In this document: in pieces, positions 44,957-56,562 of the stretch
Numbering within the stretch: the first letter of the stretch is position 1
Layout of the letters: every line of letters starts with the position of its first letter
NCBI GenBank assembly: GCA_024291935.2
Contig: CM044316.1
Location: 7,804,501 to 7,868,500 of the forward strand
Length of the DNA stretch: 64,000 nt
Source: Okapia johnstoni
Taxonomy: Eukaryota > Chordata > Mammalia > Artiodactyla > Giraffidae
Direction of reading: 5' to 3'
The notes under the pieces: generated by a model
What the model saw: the letters and a program-made list of their open reading frames with translations, nothing else
Told to the model about the DNA's origin: nothing
Database searches by the model: none
Made by a program: the position numbers and the translations under genes

Positions 44957-47082
44957 AGCTTAAATTGAAGAAAGTAAGGAAAACCACTAGATCGTTCAGG
45001 TATGACCTAAATCAAATCCCTTATGATTATACAGTGGAAATGACAAATAGATTTAAGGGACTAGATCTGATAGACAGAGTGCCTGATGAACTATGGACAG
45101 AGGTTTGTGACATTGTACAGGAGAAGGGATCAAGACCATTCCCATGGAAAAGAAATGGCTGTCTGAGGAGGCCTTACAAATAGCTGGGAAAAGAAGAAAA
45201 GCAAAAAGCAAGGGAGAAAAGGAAAGATATAGCTATTTGAATGCAGAGTTACAAAGAATAGCAAGGAGAGATAAGAAAGCCTTCCTCAGGGATCAATGCA
45301 AAGAAATAGAGGAAAACAACACAATGGGAAAGACTAGAGATCTCTTCAAGAAAATTAGAGATACCAAGGGAACATTTCATGCAAAGATAGCTTGATAAAG
45401 GACAGAAATGGTATGGACCTAACAGAAGCAGAAGATATTAATAAAAGGTAGCAAGAATACACAGAAGAACTATACAAAAAAGATCTTCACGACCCAGATA
45501 ATCACGATGGTGTGATCACTCACCTAGAGCCAGACATCCCGGAATGTGAAGTCAAGTGCGCCTTAGAAAGCATCACTACGAACAAAGCTAGTGGAGGTGA
45601 TGGAATTCCAGGTGAGCTATTTCAAATCCTCAAAGATGATGCTGTGAAAGTGCTGCACTCGATATGCCAACAAATCAGGAAAACTCAGCAGTGGCCACAG
45701 GACTGGAAAAGGTCAGTTTTCATTCCAATCCCAAAGAAAGGCAATGCCAAAGAATGCTCAGACTACCACACAATTGCACTCATCCCCCACGCTAGTAAAG
45801 GAATGCTCAAAATTCTCCAAGCCAGGCTTCAACAATACATGAACTGTGAACTTCCAGATGTTCAAGCTGGTTTTAGAAAAGGCAGAGGAAACAGAGATCA
45901 AATTGCCAACATCCGCTGGATCATCGAAAAAGCAAGAGAGTTCCAGAAAAACATCTATTTCTGCTTTATTGACTATGCCAAAGCCTTTGACTGTGTGGAT
46001 CACAATAAACTGTGGAAAATTCTGAAAGAGATGGGCATACCAGACCATCTGACCTGTCTCTTGAGAAACCTGTATGCAGGTCAGGAAGCAACAGTTAGAA
46101 GAGGACATGGAACAACAGACTGGTTCCAAATAGGAAAAGGAGTATGTGAAGGCTGTATATTGTCACCCTGCTTATTTAACTTATATGCAGAGTACATCAT
46201 GAGAAACGCTGGACTGGAAGAAGCACAAGCTGGAATCAAGAGTGCTGGGAGAAATATCAATAACCTCAGATATGCAGATGACACCACCCTTATGGCAGAA
46301 AGCGAAGAAGAACTAAAGAGCCTCTTGATGAAGGTGAAAGAGGAGAGTGAAAATGTTGGCTTAAAGCTCACCATTCAGAAAACTAAGATCACGGCATCCG
46401 GTCCCATCACTTCATGGCAAATAGATGGGCAAACAGTGGAAACAGTGTCAGACTTTATTTTGGGGGGCTCCAAAATCACTGCAGATGGTGATTGCAGCCA
46501 TGAAATTAAAAGATACATACTCCTTGGAAGGAAAGTTCTGACCAACCTAGAAAGCATATTAAAAAGCAGAGACATTACTTTGCCAACAAAGTTCCATCTA
46601 GTCAAGGCTATGGTTTTTCCAGTAGTCATGTATGGATGTGAGAGTTGGACTATGAAGAAAGCTGAGCTCCGAAGAATTGATGCTTTTGAACTGTGATGTT
46701 GGAGAAGACCCTTGAGAGTCCCTTGGACTGCAAGGAGATCCAACCATTCCATCCTAAAGGAAATCAGTCCTGGGTGTTCATTGGTAGGACTAATGTTGAA
46801 GCTGAAACTCCAATACTTTGGCCCCCTGATGAGACGAGCTGACTCATTTGAAAAGACCCTGATGCTGGGTCTTTCAAGCATCTTTCAAAGATTGAAGGCG
46901 GAAGGAGAAGGATGAGACAACAGAGGATGAGAGGGTTGGATGGCATCACCGACCCGATGGACATGGGTTTGGGTGGACTCCGGGAGTTGGTGATGGACAG
47001 GGAGGCCTAGCGTGCTGCGGTTCATGGGGTCACAAAGAGTCAGACACAACTGAGCGACTGAACTGAACTGAACTGAACTGAA
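44957..47082 (+). mobile_element. BovB (RTE) LINE, 5' truncated, long RT frame
   Basis: About 2.1 kb of BovB. The 394-codon frame at 45512-46696 carries the RTE reverse transcriptase: SVFIPIPKKGNAKECSDY, QAGFRKGRGNRDQIANIRWI, CFIDYAKAFDCVDHNKLW, the catalytic [18 protein letters not shown] and the conserved C-terminal [19 protein letters not shown] region. It stops at 46694-46696, where the sister copy reads tgg (ELWCWRR) and this one tga. The endonuclease domain is missing and the linker before 45512 is frameshifted. The 3' end is a run of gaact units. Cannot move by itself. Confidence 0.96.
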
Positions 47083-48085
47083 TGCATCTTTCAGCTCATT
47101 TACAGAGTTCTTCAACTCCAGTATGTCTCTTTGGTTATGTTTAAGTGTCTTAATCTCTTTGAAAATCATTTCTTATTTTCATTTTTTTTTTAGTTTATGA
47201 GTTTAAGTGCTTTTGCGAGTGTTCCTATAGCTTCCTGAGTTTCTCCATGACACTCTGGGTTTTCCACTGGCTTGATCACAGTCTCCTATGGTGTTAAGAC
47301 TGGTTTCTGGAAAATTGTTATTTTCTTTTTGTGATTCTGTGTTACTGTGGTTTTTCATGGTGCCCAGTGGATAGCTCCTCTGGCAGTGCATTTGAAATAA
47401 CAAATGCCTTTTTCATTTAGGTAAAGGTCTGTTGATTCTGATTCTAACAATTCAACAAACAAGTAACAAAAGGCCTTTCTGTGTTTTTCAGTTAGGTGAC
47501 ACAGCAACACATGTCTTTTGTTTCTTTTACCTGAGTTGCATCTGAGTTGCATTTATTGAAGTAGGAAATGCAACCCCCTCCAGTATTCTTGCCTGGAAAA
47601 TTCCGTGGACAGAAGAGCCTGGAGGGCTGCAGTCCAGGGGGAGGCAAAGAGTTGGACACGACTGAGTGACTGAGCACGCACGCACTCACTCATTTGGCTA
47701 TTTTTAAGAAACTACTTTCTTTGCCCTTCACTGTCCCTAGCAGAATCGTTGGGTGCATTGTCATCACTGCTGGTGCCTCCAGGGTCACTGGCAACTTGGT
47801 GCTGCTAATGTCCCTGATGTGGCTGGCATCTCTGCCCAGGGAACCATGATAGTGGGCAATTTTGCATCACCTGGTTCAAGGTCTCCACCACCATTGCTGC
47901 CTGTTTCCCTTTGATTGTAGATAATGATGCATCTGGAAGGCCAGGTTCACGAGTGCCACCTCCACTGGTGCTACCAGGTGCTCTGGGTCTATGGACTCAG
48001 CTGCCTCAACCATTGGGCTGGGACCAGGGGCACCGCCTCTTGCTGTTTTCCCCTAGATGCACCTCTTCTATGTGTTCTAATCAAC
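47083..48085 (-). mobile_element. Probable antisense L1 5'-region fragment with SINE inside
   Basis: tcagctcatttacagagttc and the T-rich text after it read like antisense L1 ORF1/5' sequence. The GC-rich part (47730-48060) resembles 61960-62210 (gagtgccacctccactggtg). L1 assignment is tentative; sharing between the two modules is clear. Confidence 0.45.
47560..47690 (+). mobile_element. Bov-tA SINE, 3' part
   Basis: gaagtaggaaatgcaacccc through gacacgactgagtgactgag. Confidence 0.9.
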
Positions 48086-49322
48086 CCAATTAACATGTAA
48101 AATTATATGAATCTCTGGACTCCTGGTTATAGGACAGGTGAATATTTGCTGAGTTATGGAAGTCTGATTAATCAGATAGAGGGGGAGAGACAAAGGGAGT
48201 ATCTTGTGCTACCATAATGCTGATGTCATCAAAGGTAGATTTATTTTTTTCATAAACTGTGAGATTGACATATATACATACACATACATATATGGAGTTA
48301 ACTATCATGTATTGGTGAAGAAAGACATCCAGTATAACAGTATACAACATCATGGATGAGACTTAGAATTACAACAGAGAAAATGACGGGTGAGTATAGA
48401 CTCATGAGGAGCCAAACAGAGATCAGGATAAACACACACTATACAAACTCATTTGTTAATAAGCATTATATTAAAGCATCTACTATGAAAGTGAGTTATT
48501 ATGCAACAATAGCTAACTGATCAAAAATAAAAGTGAACAGAACTGAAGACAATTATATTAATCAGCTTCTTCTCAACTATGCAATTATTATGATATTTAA
48601 AGGTAGCATTCATGATTACTGTCTTTAAATTTTATTTCAGATAACTATATTAAAAATTGGTACTTAAGTTTCCTCTCCAGATAAGCAGGAAAAGGTGAAA
48701 AGTGTGCTTGTTTGCACTAAACATGTAACCTTGAATCACATGACTGGATAGACATTTCAGTCCTCCAGTGAGTCATCCTTTGATTATATATTCTGACATA
48801 CAAAGTTCACTCTGAACAACGCAGTGGTGAAGTGCACTGACCTTCTGTGCAGTAAAAAAATCTAAATATAATTTTACAGTCAGCTCTCTGTATCCACAGT
48901 TCCACATCTGAATGTTCAATGCAACCTATCAAAAGATATTTAAAATACCTTAATTGTCAACTTTACTTTAAACAAAAATGAATAATGAAATTAATAACTA
49001 TTATTTAGAAAAATAAGAGAAAAATTACTTGTAATGACATATGTCATTTGAGAATAAATTATTCTTAAGAAACTCAGTCCTCTCATGAAGAACATGAGTA
49101 TTTCCAAATATTGCTGTTTCAAATATAGGAAAATTTTGAAGTAGGGATAAGTACAAATCCTATATATCAGGTTGAGGAGAAAGCTTAATAAATCAATACA
49201 GGGAATTATTTTAATTAAAATTCCAGGGACCAAAAAAAAGAAGCAAATTTGATTCTGCAATGATCAAAGAATCACAATTTCTGATTCTTGGCTTTGAGTC
49301 ATGCATCAAGGGCACTTCATCT
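48086..49322. other. Module spacer and 3' flank of OR6
   Basis: Aligns with 62220-63450 over much of its length (tgctgatgtcatcaaagg versus tgctgacatcaccaatg). No gene. Confidence 0.6.
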
Positions 49323-49390
49323 CCCCCAGGAGAGTTGGCCTTTTCTACCTAGTATTTCATAGAATCTCTTCAGAGCCCCACTTTATGTCT

Positions 49391-50275
49391 TTATTCCTTA
49401 GACTGTAGATAAAGGGGTTCAGCATGGGTGTGACCACTGTGTACATCACTGAAGCTGCTGCACCTGATCTTGAACTGTGGAGGAGCATCAGGGTTAAGGT
49501 GCACTCCTAGGACAGAACAATAAAATAAAAAGACAACTGAGAGGTGAGATGCACAGGTGGAAAATGCTTTATACTTCCCCTCAGCTGATGAGATTCCATG
49601 TATGCAAAAAACTATTTTAGAGTAAGAGTAAAGTATTCCAGCAAAAGGACCACCACCCAGCAAGGTAGCTGCAAAATACAATACCATGTCGTTAAGGAAG
49701 GTGTCAGAACAGGCAAGTTGTAAGACTTGATTGAGTTCACAGAAAAAGTGTGGTATTTTGAAGTCTGCACAGAAAGACAATCGCAACACCATTAACTTCT
49801 GTAACAAGGAGTACATGACACCCACGATCCAAGATATCAGAACCAGGAGACTGCAGAGTTGGGGGCTCATGATGACCGTGTAGTGCAACGGGTGACAGAT
49901 GGCCACAAACCGGTCATAGGCCATCACAGCCAGGAGAAAGTCATCTAAACTTGCGAAGAGTATGTAAAAGTACATCTGGGTGATGCAGCCTTCAAAAGTG
50001 ATCAATTTGTTCTGTGTCTGGATATTCCACAGCATCTTTGGGATGGTGGTGGAAGTGAAGCAAATGTCTACAAAGGACAGATTGGAGAGGAAGAAATACA
50101 TGGGGGTGTGGAGGTGGGAGTCTGAGATGGTGGCTAGGATGATAAGCAGGTTTCCAAACACAGTGATCAGGTACATGGACAGAAAAAGTCCAAATACGAG
50201 GGGCTGCAGCTCAGGTGCCTCTGAAAATTCCATGAGAAGAAATTCTGAAACTTCTGAAATATTTTGTTGTTCCAT
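49391..50275 (-). pseudogene. OR6: OR7A-like receptor with frameshift in TM7
   Basis: From the ATG at 50273-50275 ([18 protein letters not shown]) the frame codes for 294 residues. It has an N-glycosylation site (NIS), [15 protein letters not shown], the C97 region [24 protein letters not shown], loop-2 cysteines and [13 protein letters not shown]. After [13 protein letters not shown] one extra base shifts the frame, and TM7 reads [20 protein letters not shown]. In the +1 frame the same DNA still encodes [24 protein letters not shown] second one-base gain follows at the ataaagtgggg word near 49382, and OR-like C-tail sequence continues to about 49323. The acceptor (AG at 50289-50290) has a weaker pyrimidine tract than the others. 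Cassette F is 5.2 kb upstream. The protein should be non-functional because TM7 is lost. Confidence 0.88.
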
Positions 50276-50351
50276 GCCTTGTAGGTAACTACCAAGATAT
50301 AGAATAGTAACTGATTGACTTTTACACAAGCAAGCATTAGCAACCTAGTAC

Positions 50352-50566
50352 GCATGCATGTTTAGTCACTTCCTTCATGTCCGACTCTTTGCAATCCCAT
50401 GAACTGTGGCCTACCATGCTCCTCTGTCCATGGGATTCTCCAGGTAAGAATATTGGAGTGGATTGTAATTTCCTTCTCCAGGGAATCTTCCCAATGCAGG
50501 GATTGAATCCGTGTCTTTTACATCTCCTTCATTGGCAGGCAAGTTGTTTACCGTTAGTGCCAACCT
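50352..50566 (-). mobile_element. Bov-tA SINE
   Basis: Minus orientation from gcatgtttagtcacttcctt to gcaagttgtttaccgttag; diverged. Confidence 0.88.
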
Positions 50567-50589
50567 AATATTATATCCACTACTGTGGG

Positions 50590-53263
50590 CAGGAATCCTT
50601 TAGAAGAAGTGGAATAGCCATCATAGTCAATAAGAGTCCAAAATGCAGTACTTGGAAGCAATCTGAAAAACAACAGAATGAACTCTGTTCTTTTCCAAGG
50701 CAAACCATTCAATATCATGGTAATCCAAGTCTATGCCCTGACCAGTAATGCTAAAGAACCTGAATTTGAACAGTTCTATGAAGACCTACAAGACCTTTTA
50801 GAACTAACACCCAAAAAAGATGTCCTTTTCATTATAGGGGACTGGAATGCAAAAGCAGGAAGTCAAGAAACACCTGGAGTAACAGGCAAATTTGGCCTTG
50901 GAATACAGAATTAAGCAGGGCAAAGGCTAACAGAGTTTTGCCAAGAGAACTAACACTGGTCATAGCAAACACCCTCTTCCAAAAACACAAGAGAAAACTC
51001 TACACATGGACATCCCCAGATGGTCAACACTGAAATCAGATTGATTATATTCTTTGCAGCCAAAGATGGAGAAGACCTATACAGTCAGCAAAAACAAGAC
51101 TGGGAGCTGACTGTGGGTCAGATCATGAACTCCTTATTGCCAAAATGCAGACTTAAATTGAAGAAAGTGGGGTAAACCACTAGACCATTCAGGAATGACC
51201 TAAATCAAATCCCTTATGATTACACAGTGGAAGTGAGAAATAGATTTAAGGTACTAGATCTGATAGACAGAGTGCCTGATGAACTATGGACAGAGATTCA
51301 TGACATTGTAGAGGAGACAAGAATCAAGACCATACCCAAGAAAAAGAAATGCAAAAAAGCGAAATGGCTGTCTGGGGAGGCCTTACAAATAGCTGTGAAA
51401 AGAAGAGAAGTGAAAAGCAAAGGAGAAAAGGAAAGATATACCCATTTGAATGCAGAGTTCCAAAGAATAGCAAGGAGAGATAAGAAAGCCTTCCTCAGGG
51501 GTCAATGCAAAGAAATAGAAGAAAGCAATTGAATAGGAAAGCCTAGATATCTCTTCAAGAAAATTAGAGATACCAAGGGAACATTTCATGCAAATATGGG
51601 CTCAATACAGGACAGAAATTGTATGGACCTAACAGAAGCAGATGATATTAAGAAGAGGTGGCAAGAATACACAGAAGAACTATACAAAAAAGATCTTCAT
51701 GACCCAGATAATCACGATGGGGTGATGACTCACCTAGAGCCAGACATCCTGGAATGTGAAGTCAAGTGGGCCTTAGGAGGCATCACTACGAACGAAGCTA
51801 GTGGAGGTGATGGAATTCCAGTTGAGCTATTTCAAATTCTGAAAGATGATGCTGTGAAAGTGCTGCACTCAATATGCCAGCAAATCTGGAAAACTCAGCA
51901 GTGGACATAGGACTGGAAAAGGTCAGTTTTCATTCCAGTCCCAAAGAAAGGCAATGCCAAAGAATGCTCAAACTACTGCATAATTGCACTCATCTCCCAT
52001 GCTAGTAAAGGAATGCTCAAAATTCTCCAAGCTAGGCTTCAACAATACATGAACTGTGAACTTCCAGATATTCAAGCTGGTTTTAGAAAAGGCAGAGGAA
52101 ACAGACATCAAATTGCCAACATCCGGTGGATCATTGAAAAAACAAGAGAGTTCCAGTAGAACATCTATTTCTGCTTTATTGACTATGCCAAAGCCTTTGA
52201 CTATGTGGATCACAATAAACTGTGGAAAATTCTGAAAGAGAAGGAAATGCCAGACCATCTGACCTGTCTCTTGAGAAACCTGTATGCAGGTCAGGAAGCA
52301 ACAGTTAGAAGAGGACATGGAACAACAGACTGGTTCCAAATAGGAAAAGGAGTACGTGAAGGCTGTATATTGTCACCCTGCTTATTTAACTTATATGCAG
52401 AGTACATCATGAGAAACGCTGGGCTGGAAGAAGCACAAGCTGGAATCAAGAGTGCTCGGGAGAAATATCAATAACCTCAGATATGCAGATGACACCACCC
52501 TTATGGCAGAAAGCGAAGAAGAACTAAAGAGCCTCTTGATGAAAGTGAAAGAGGAGAGTGAAAAAGTTGGCTTAAAGCTCACCATTCAGAAAACTAAGAT
52601 CATGGCATCTTGTCCCATCACCTCATGGGAAATAGATGGGCAAACAGTGGAAACAGTGTCAGACTTTATTTTGGGGGGCTCCAAAATCACTGCAGATGGT
52701 GATTTCAGCCATGAAATTAAAAGACGCTTACTCCTTGGAAGGAAGGTTATGACCAACCTAGATAGCATATTGAAAAGCAGAAACATTACTCTGCCAACAA
52801 AGGTGCATCTAGTCAAGGCTATGGCTTTTCCAGTGGTCATGTATGGATGTGAGAGTTGGACGGTGAAGAAAGCTGAGCGCCGAAGAATTGATACTTTTGA
52901 ACTGTGGTGTTGGAGAAGACCCTTAAGAGTCCCTTGGACTGCAAGAAGATCCAAACAGTCCATCCTAAAGGAGATCAGTCCTGGGTGTTCATTGGAAGGA
53001 CTGATGTCGAAGCTGAAACTCCAATACTTTGGCTACCTGATGCGAAGATTTGACTCATTGGAAAAGACCCTAATGCTGGGAAGGATTGTGGGCAGGAGGA
53101 GAAGGGGACGACAGAGGATGAGATGGTTGGATGGCATCACCAACTCGATGGACATGGGTTTGCGTAGACTCCGGGAGTTGGTGATGGACAGGGATGCCTG
53201 GCATGCTGCGATTTATTGGGTCACAAGGAGTCGGACATGACTGAGTGACTGAACTGAACTGAA
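50590..53263 (+). mobile_element. BovB (RTE) LINE, longest copy (2.7 kb)
   Basis: The most complete BovB in the window, still 5' truncated. The frame at 50678-50914 carries the C-terminal part of the apurinic-type endonuclease (VLFIIGDWNAKAGSQETPG). RT segments follow in several frames: ASGGDGIPVELFQILKDDA near 51800, RNLYAGQEATVRRGHGTTDW near 52290, and a 262-codon frame from 52452 with [18 protein letters not shown] and the complete conserved C-terminus. In-frame stops at about 51908 and 52157 and an extra base near 52456 kill the frame. It lies in the intron of OR6 and ends in gactgaactgaactgaa. Confidence 0.96.
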
Positions 53264-53819
53264 GAATTTATAGACAAAAATGTCAGTAAGAATGAAATTA
53301 GATTAAGTACATGTTTTATAAAAAGGAATATGCAACAAAAATGAATGAAAATTTTTGGCTAACTTATACAAAGATTAAAAAGTATTAATTCAGAGATACC
53401 AACATGGATCATTAATTCAACATTAAAATTTCCAAAGACTTGAAAATGAAATAATATTATAACCAAAGTGCTTTTAAAATGTGGGGATGGAGCAGTATCT
53501 AAATTATAATTTCATCTCATATAGAGACAAATGGATTCAAACATGCTTATCAAATATGATGGTGACATTTAGTTCAAAGGTCAATATAAATATTTTCCGA
53601 ATTATGGTGAAAGGTGATGAACTTCTAGAAAAGGATTTAGTCACAAAGATACAAGGAGCATCAAGGAATAACAGAGATATGAAAACTCACTGGGAACGTA
53701 TATTAGTATAAAAGATTATTTATTACCTCTAAGGATTTTTGTTTTTATTTATAGAAAATATTGACACATGGAGAATATTAAAGTGGCAGCTAAATTAATG
53801 CAGTAATAACAATAAAAAA
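53264..53819. other. Gene-free OR6 intron
   Basis: Aligns with 30590-31380 without the SINE at 30903. No gene. Confidence 0.55.
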
Positions 53820-54090
53820 TCAATGGAAGGGATATAGTTTATAGTACTGTGACTAATAGTTAATAATACTCTATTGCATATTTGAAAGTTGCTAAGGAAC
53901 AGTAGATCCCAAAAGCTCTTATCACAAAAAAATTGCAATTGCACTACGCATGCTAAAAAATGCTAACTAGATTTATTGTGGTGGTCATTTAGCAATATGA
54001 ACAAATATTGATTCATTGTGCTGTACAGCAGCAACAAATACATTTTATATGTCAACTATAACTTAGATTCTTTTTAAAAAACAATGAAGA
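53820..54090 (+). mobile_element. L1 3' end (old L1M type)
   Basis: tgcatatttgaaagttgcta, tttattgtggtggtcattta and attcattgtgctgtacagca are typical of old L1 3' UTRs. Confidence 0.75.
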
Positions 54091-54178
54091 GAACGCTATG
54101 AATGGTAGATTTGACAAACAAAATTAATAAACTCTTATACAATCCCCACAAATATATCACACATATCTAAAGTACTGG

Positions 54179-54387
54179 GGGGATTCCCAGGTGGATCACT
54201 AGGTAAAGGATCCGCCTGCAATGCAGGAGATTAGATTCCAAGATGGGGCAGATCCCCTGGAGGAGGCAATTGCAACCCACTCCAGTGTTCTTGCCTGGGA
54301 AATTTCACGGACAGAGGAGCCTGGCAGGCTACAGTGAGTGGGGTCTCAGAGTCAGACATGACTGAAATGACTGAGTACACACACATA
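54179..54387 (+). mobile_element. Bov-tA SINE
   Basis: Plus orientation from ggattcccaggtggatcact to catgactgaaatgactgag. Confidence 0.92.
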
Positions 54388-54569
54388 TAAAAGAACTAAA
54401 TGGCAAACAGTCTGTTTTGTGTAAAGGAACAATTGTTTGTTTCAAAGAACAATAAAAAAGGAATACAGCACACTGGCACTACTATATAAAACAATGGATT
54501 TCTACGGACTCTTTTTTTTTTAAATAAACTCAAAATGGCTAACAAGCACACAAATATATTCAGCTTCAC

Positions 54570-54890
54570 AAAACAGAAAAAGACTCACAGACTTAAGAAA
54601 TGAACTCATGGTTGCCATGAGAAAGGGATAGTTAAGGACTTTGGGAAGATCATGTACACATTGCTGTATTTAAAATGGATAACCACTGAAAACCTATTGT
54701 ATAGCACATGGAACTCTGCTCAATGTTATGTGCCAGCCTGGATGGGAGGGGGTTTTGAGGGAGAATGGATAAATGTATATGTATAGCTGAGTCCCTTCAC
54801 TATTCATCTGAAACTATCACGATATTTTTAACTGGGTATACCCCAATACAAAATGCTTTTGGTGTTAAAAAAATAAAAGATAAAATTAAA
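54570..54890 (+). mobile_element. L1 3' end (ruminant type)
   Basis: aactcatggttgccatgaga, cctattgtatagcacatgga, acccc / tatgtatagctgagtccctt and ctgaaactatcacgatattt form a ruminant L1 3' UTR that ends in an A-rich tail. Confidence 0.82.
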
Positions 54891-55477
54891 AAATAATTGC
54901 AAAGTGAAGCTCATTAGCATACCTCTTCTCACCAATGAAATAAAGATTTTTTAATGTAAATGCCCAGAGTTGAGCAAAGACATCCAGGTATGTACATTTT
55001 CATACACTGCTCTTGCAGGGAAGTATTTGCAAGCGTTCATTGGTCTAAATCTACCTTCTTCAAGTGGAAATAATAGTCTAGTATATCCCATCTTACAATA
55101 AAAAAAAAAAAGGCCTCACTTCCCTGTATAACCTTCCACAAGTAATACCCAATTTGTCTACTTCTGTTAATTATTGATCTCCCAGGATTTATGATCTACT
55201 TTTCATAAAAGTATTTTATGTTTCCACTTATTCTTTTGATTGAACTCCCACTATTACCATTTAATTGTCAACATAGACAATTGCATTTTGGAATGCAATG
55301 TTCAATTTTATTTTTGACCATTATAAATAAATAGATTAAATTATTGGGAAAGCCAACAAAAGACTGTAGTAATTTCTGGTATCTGTGTATGTTAGGTCAC
55401 AGGTGACCTAAGATACATGTTCTTGGCTTCTCTCCTCACTGATCCTCTCCTGCGGTATCTGTGGAGCTCTCAGACTC
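54891..55477. other. Gene-free OR6 intron
   Basis: Aligns with 31660-32100 and 41440-42060. No gene. Confidence 0.55.
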
Positions 55478-55826
55478 ACCTGCTCGGAAACTTTGAGAGA
55501 AGGTTTCTGTGTGGAAGTCCACATCCTCCCCTAAATAGTTGATGATGCAGCCTCAAGCTGTGTCTAATTACAAGACAACAAGAAGAGATCAAGTATGGTT
55601 TTCTCAGTGAGATTTAGGTCTGCAAAAGCAACAACTACATCCTGTCCAACCAAAGCGGCACAGGCTGAGGGACTGCAGCAGAGGAAATATTTACAGCTTC
55701 CTGTGTCAGCTCATTAGGCATGTTTATCCTCTGTTACTCCAGCCTCTAAGTATGTGATTTCCCTTAAGGACACTGGGCTGGACAGAACGGACTCTTTATC
55801 CTGCTGATTCTCTGTTCCTAGGAGAC
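55478..55826 (-). promoter_or_regulatory. Cassette F: putative OR promoter and leader exon (for OR6)
   Basis: Minus-strand order: GTCTCCTAGGAAC (55814-55826), TCCTTAAGGGAA (55759-55770), CTAATGAGC (55709-55717), TATA-like GTAAATAT (55687-55694), donor GCAG|GTGAGT with GT at 55478-55479. It is the last cassette in the window. It faces OR6, whose intron has grown to about 5.2 kb through BovB, L1 and SINE insertions. Confidence 0.58.
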
Positions 55827-56562
55827 TTCATTATAAGTTAGGTGAATTCAGTTTTTATCACTCCTTCTGGTTTAACTTTCCTGCTTCCAAAGCTCTAAGC
55901 CTCCCAGGACCTCATCACATCCCTGAGTTCAAATTCTCTCAAAAGTGTAATATTGAGAATTTGTCTTGACTGAGTCACATGGGACTTCAAAGCTTTGATA
56001 GGTGGTGGGGACATAACCCTTGAAATCTCTAAAAATTGCTATTCACCTCATCAAAAACAAGGTAACTTTGTGTACTTTTTAAATATAAAAACTGGGCATT
56101 ATACTCTCTGGAGTCATGATGGCTTTCCAAGCCAAAAAGACATTTCCCAGTTATATCAGAAGTTGTGAGCTATCATTTAGTCTCTCATTATAAAATGCCT
56201 GTATTATCAGAGAGATATTTATATGTTGTTATGCACCATAACAGAACATAACAGGGAAGCCTGGCGTGCTGCACACCATGGGGTTGCAAAGCGGGTGTTA
56301 ACAACCTAGACACTGAACAGGAAGAGAGGGGCAGGGTTCACTGAGGCAGGCCATTGTGCAGCTTGTAACAACAAAAGCAGCAAAGCAGGGGTAAAGCCGG
56401 AGAAACAGATGCAGGATGGAATCAAAATCAACCCTTTCAGGTTACAGGGTTACAGAAGGAGCAAATTTTAATCCACAAGGATGAGAGAATCACAATCGCC
56501 GGATCAGAGACTTTAAGCCATGAAACAATAACATGCCACCACCCCCAAGAAATTCGGCCCTT
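55827..56562. other. Module spacer and 3' flank of OR7
   Basis: 55830-56230 aligns with 32750-33120 and 42440-42840. 56250-56330 holds a SINE-like scrap (gggaagcctggcgtgctgca). No gene. Confidence 0.5.

Noticed and set aside
47730..48060. GC-rich stretch with gly/pro-rich translation as a possible processed gene
   Set aside because: The stretch recurs at 61960-62210 next to L1-like sequence, frames are short and differ between copies, so it looks like repeat DNA.
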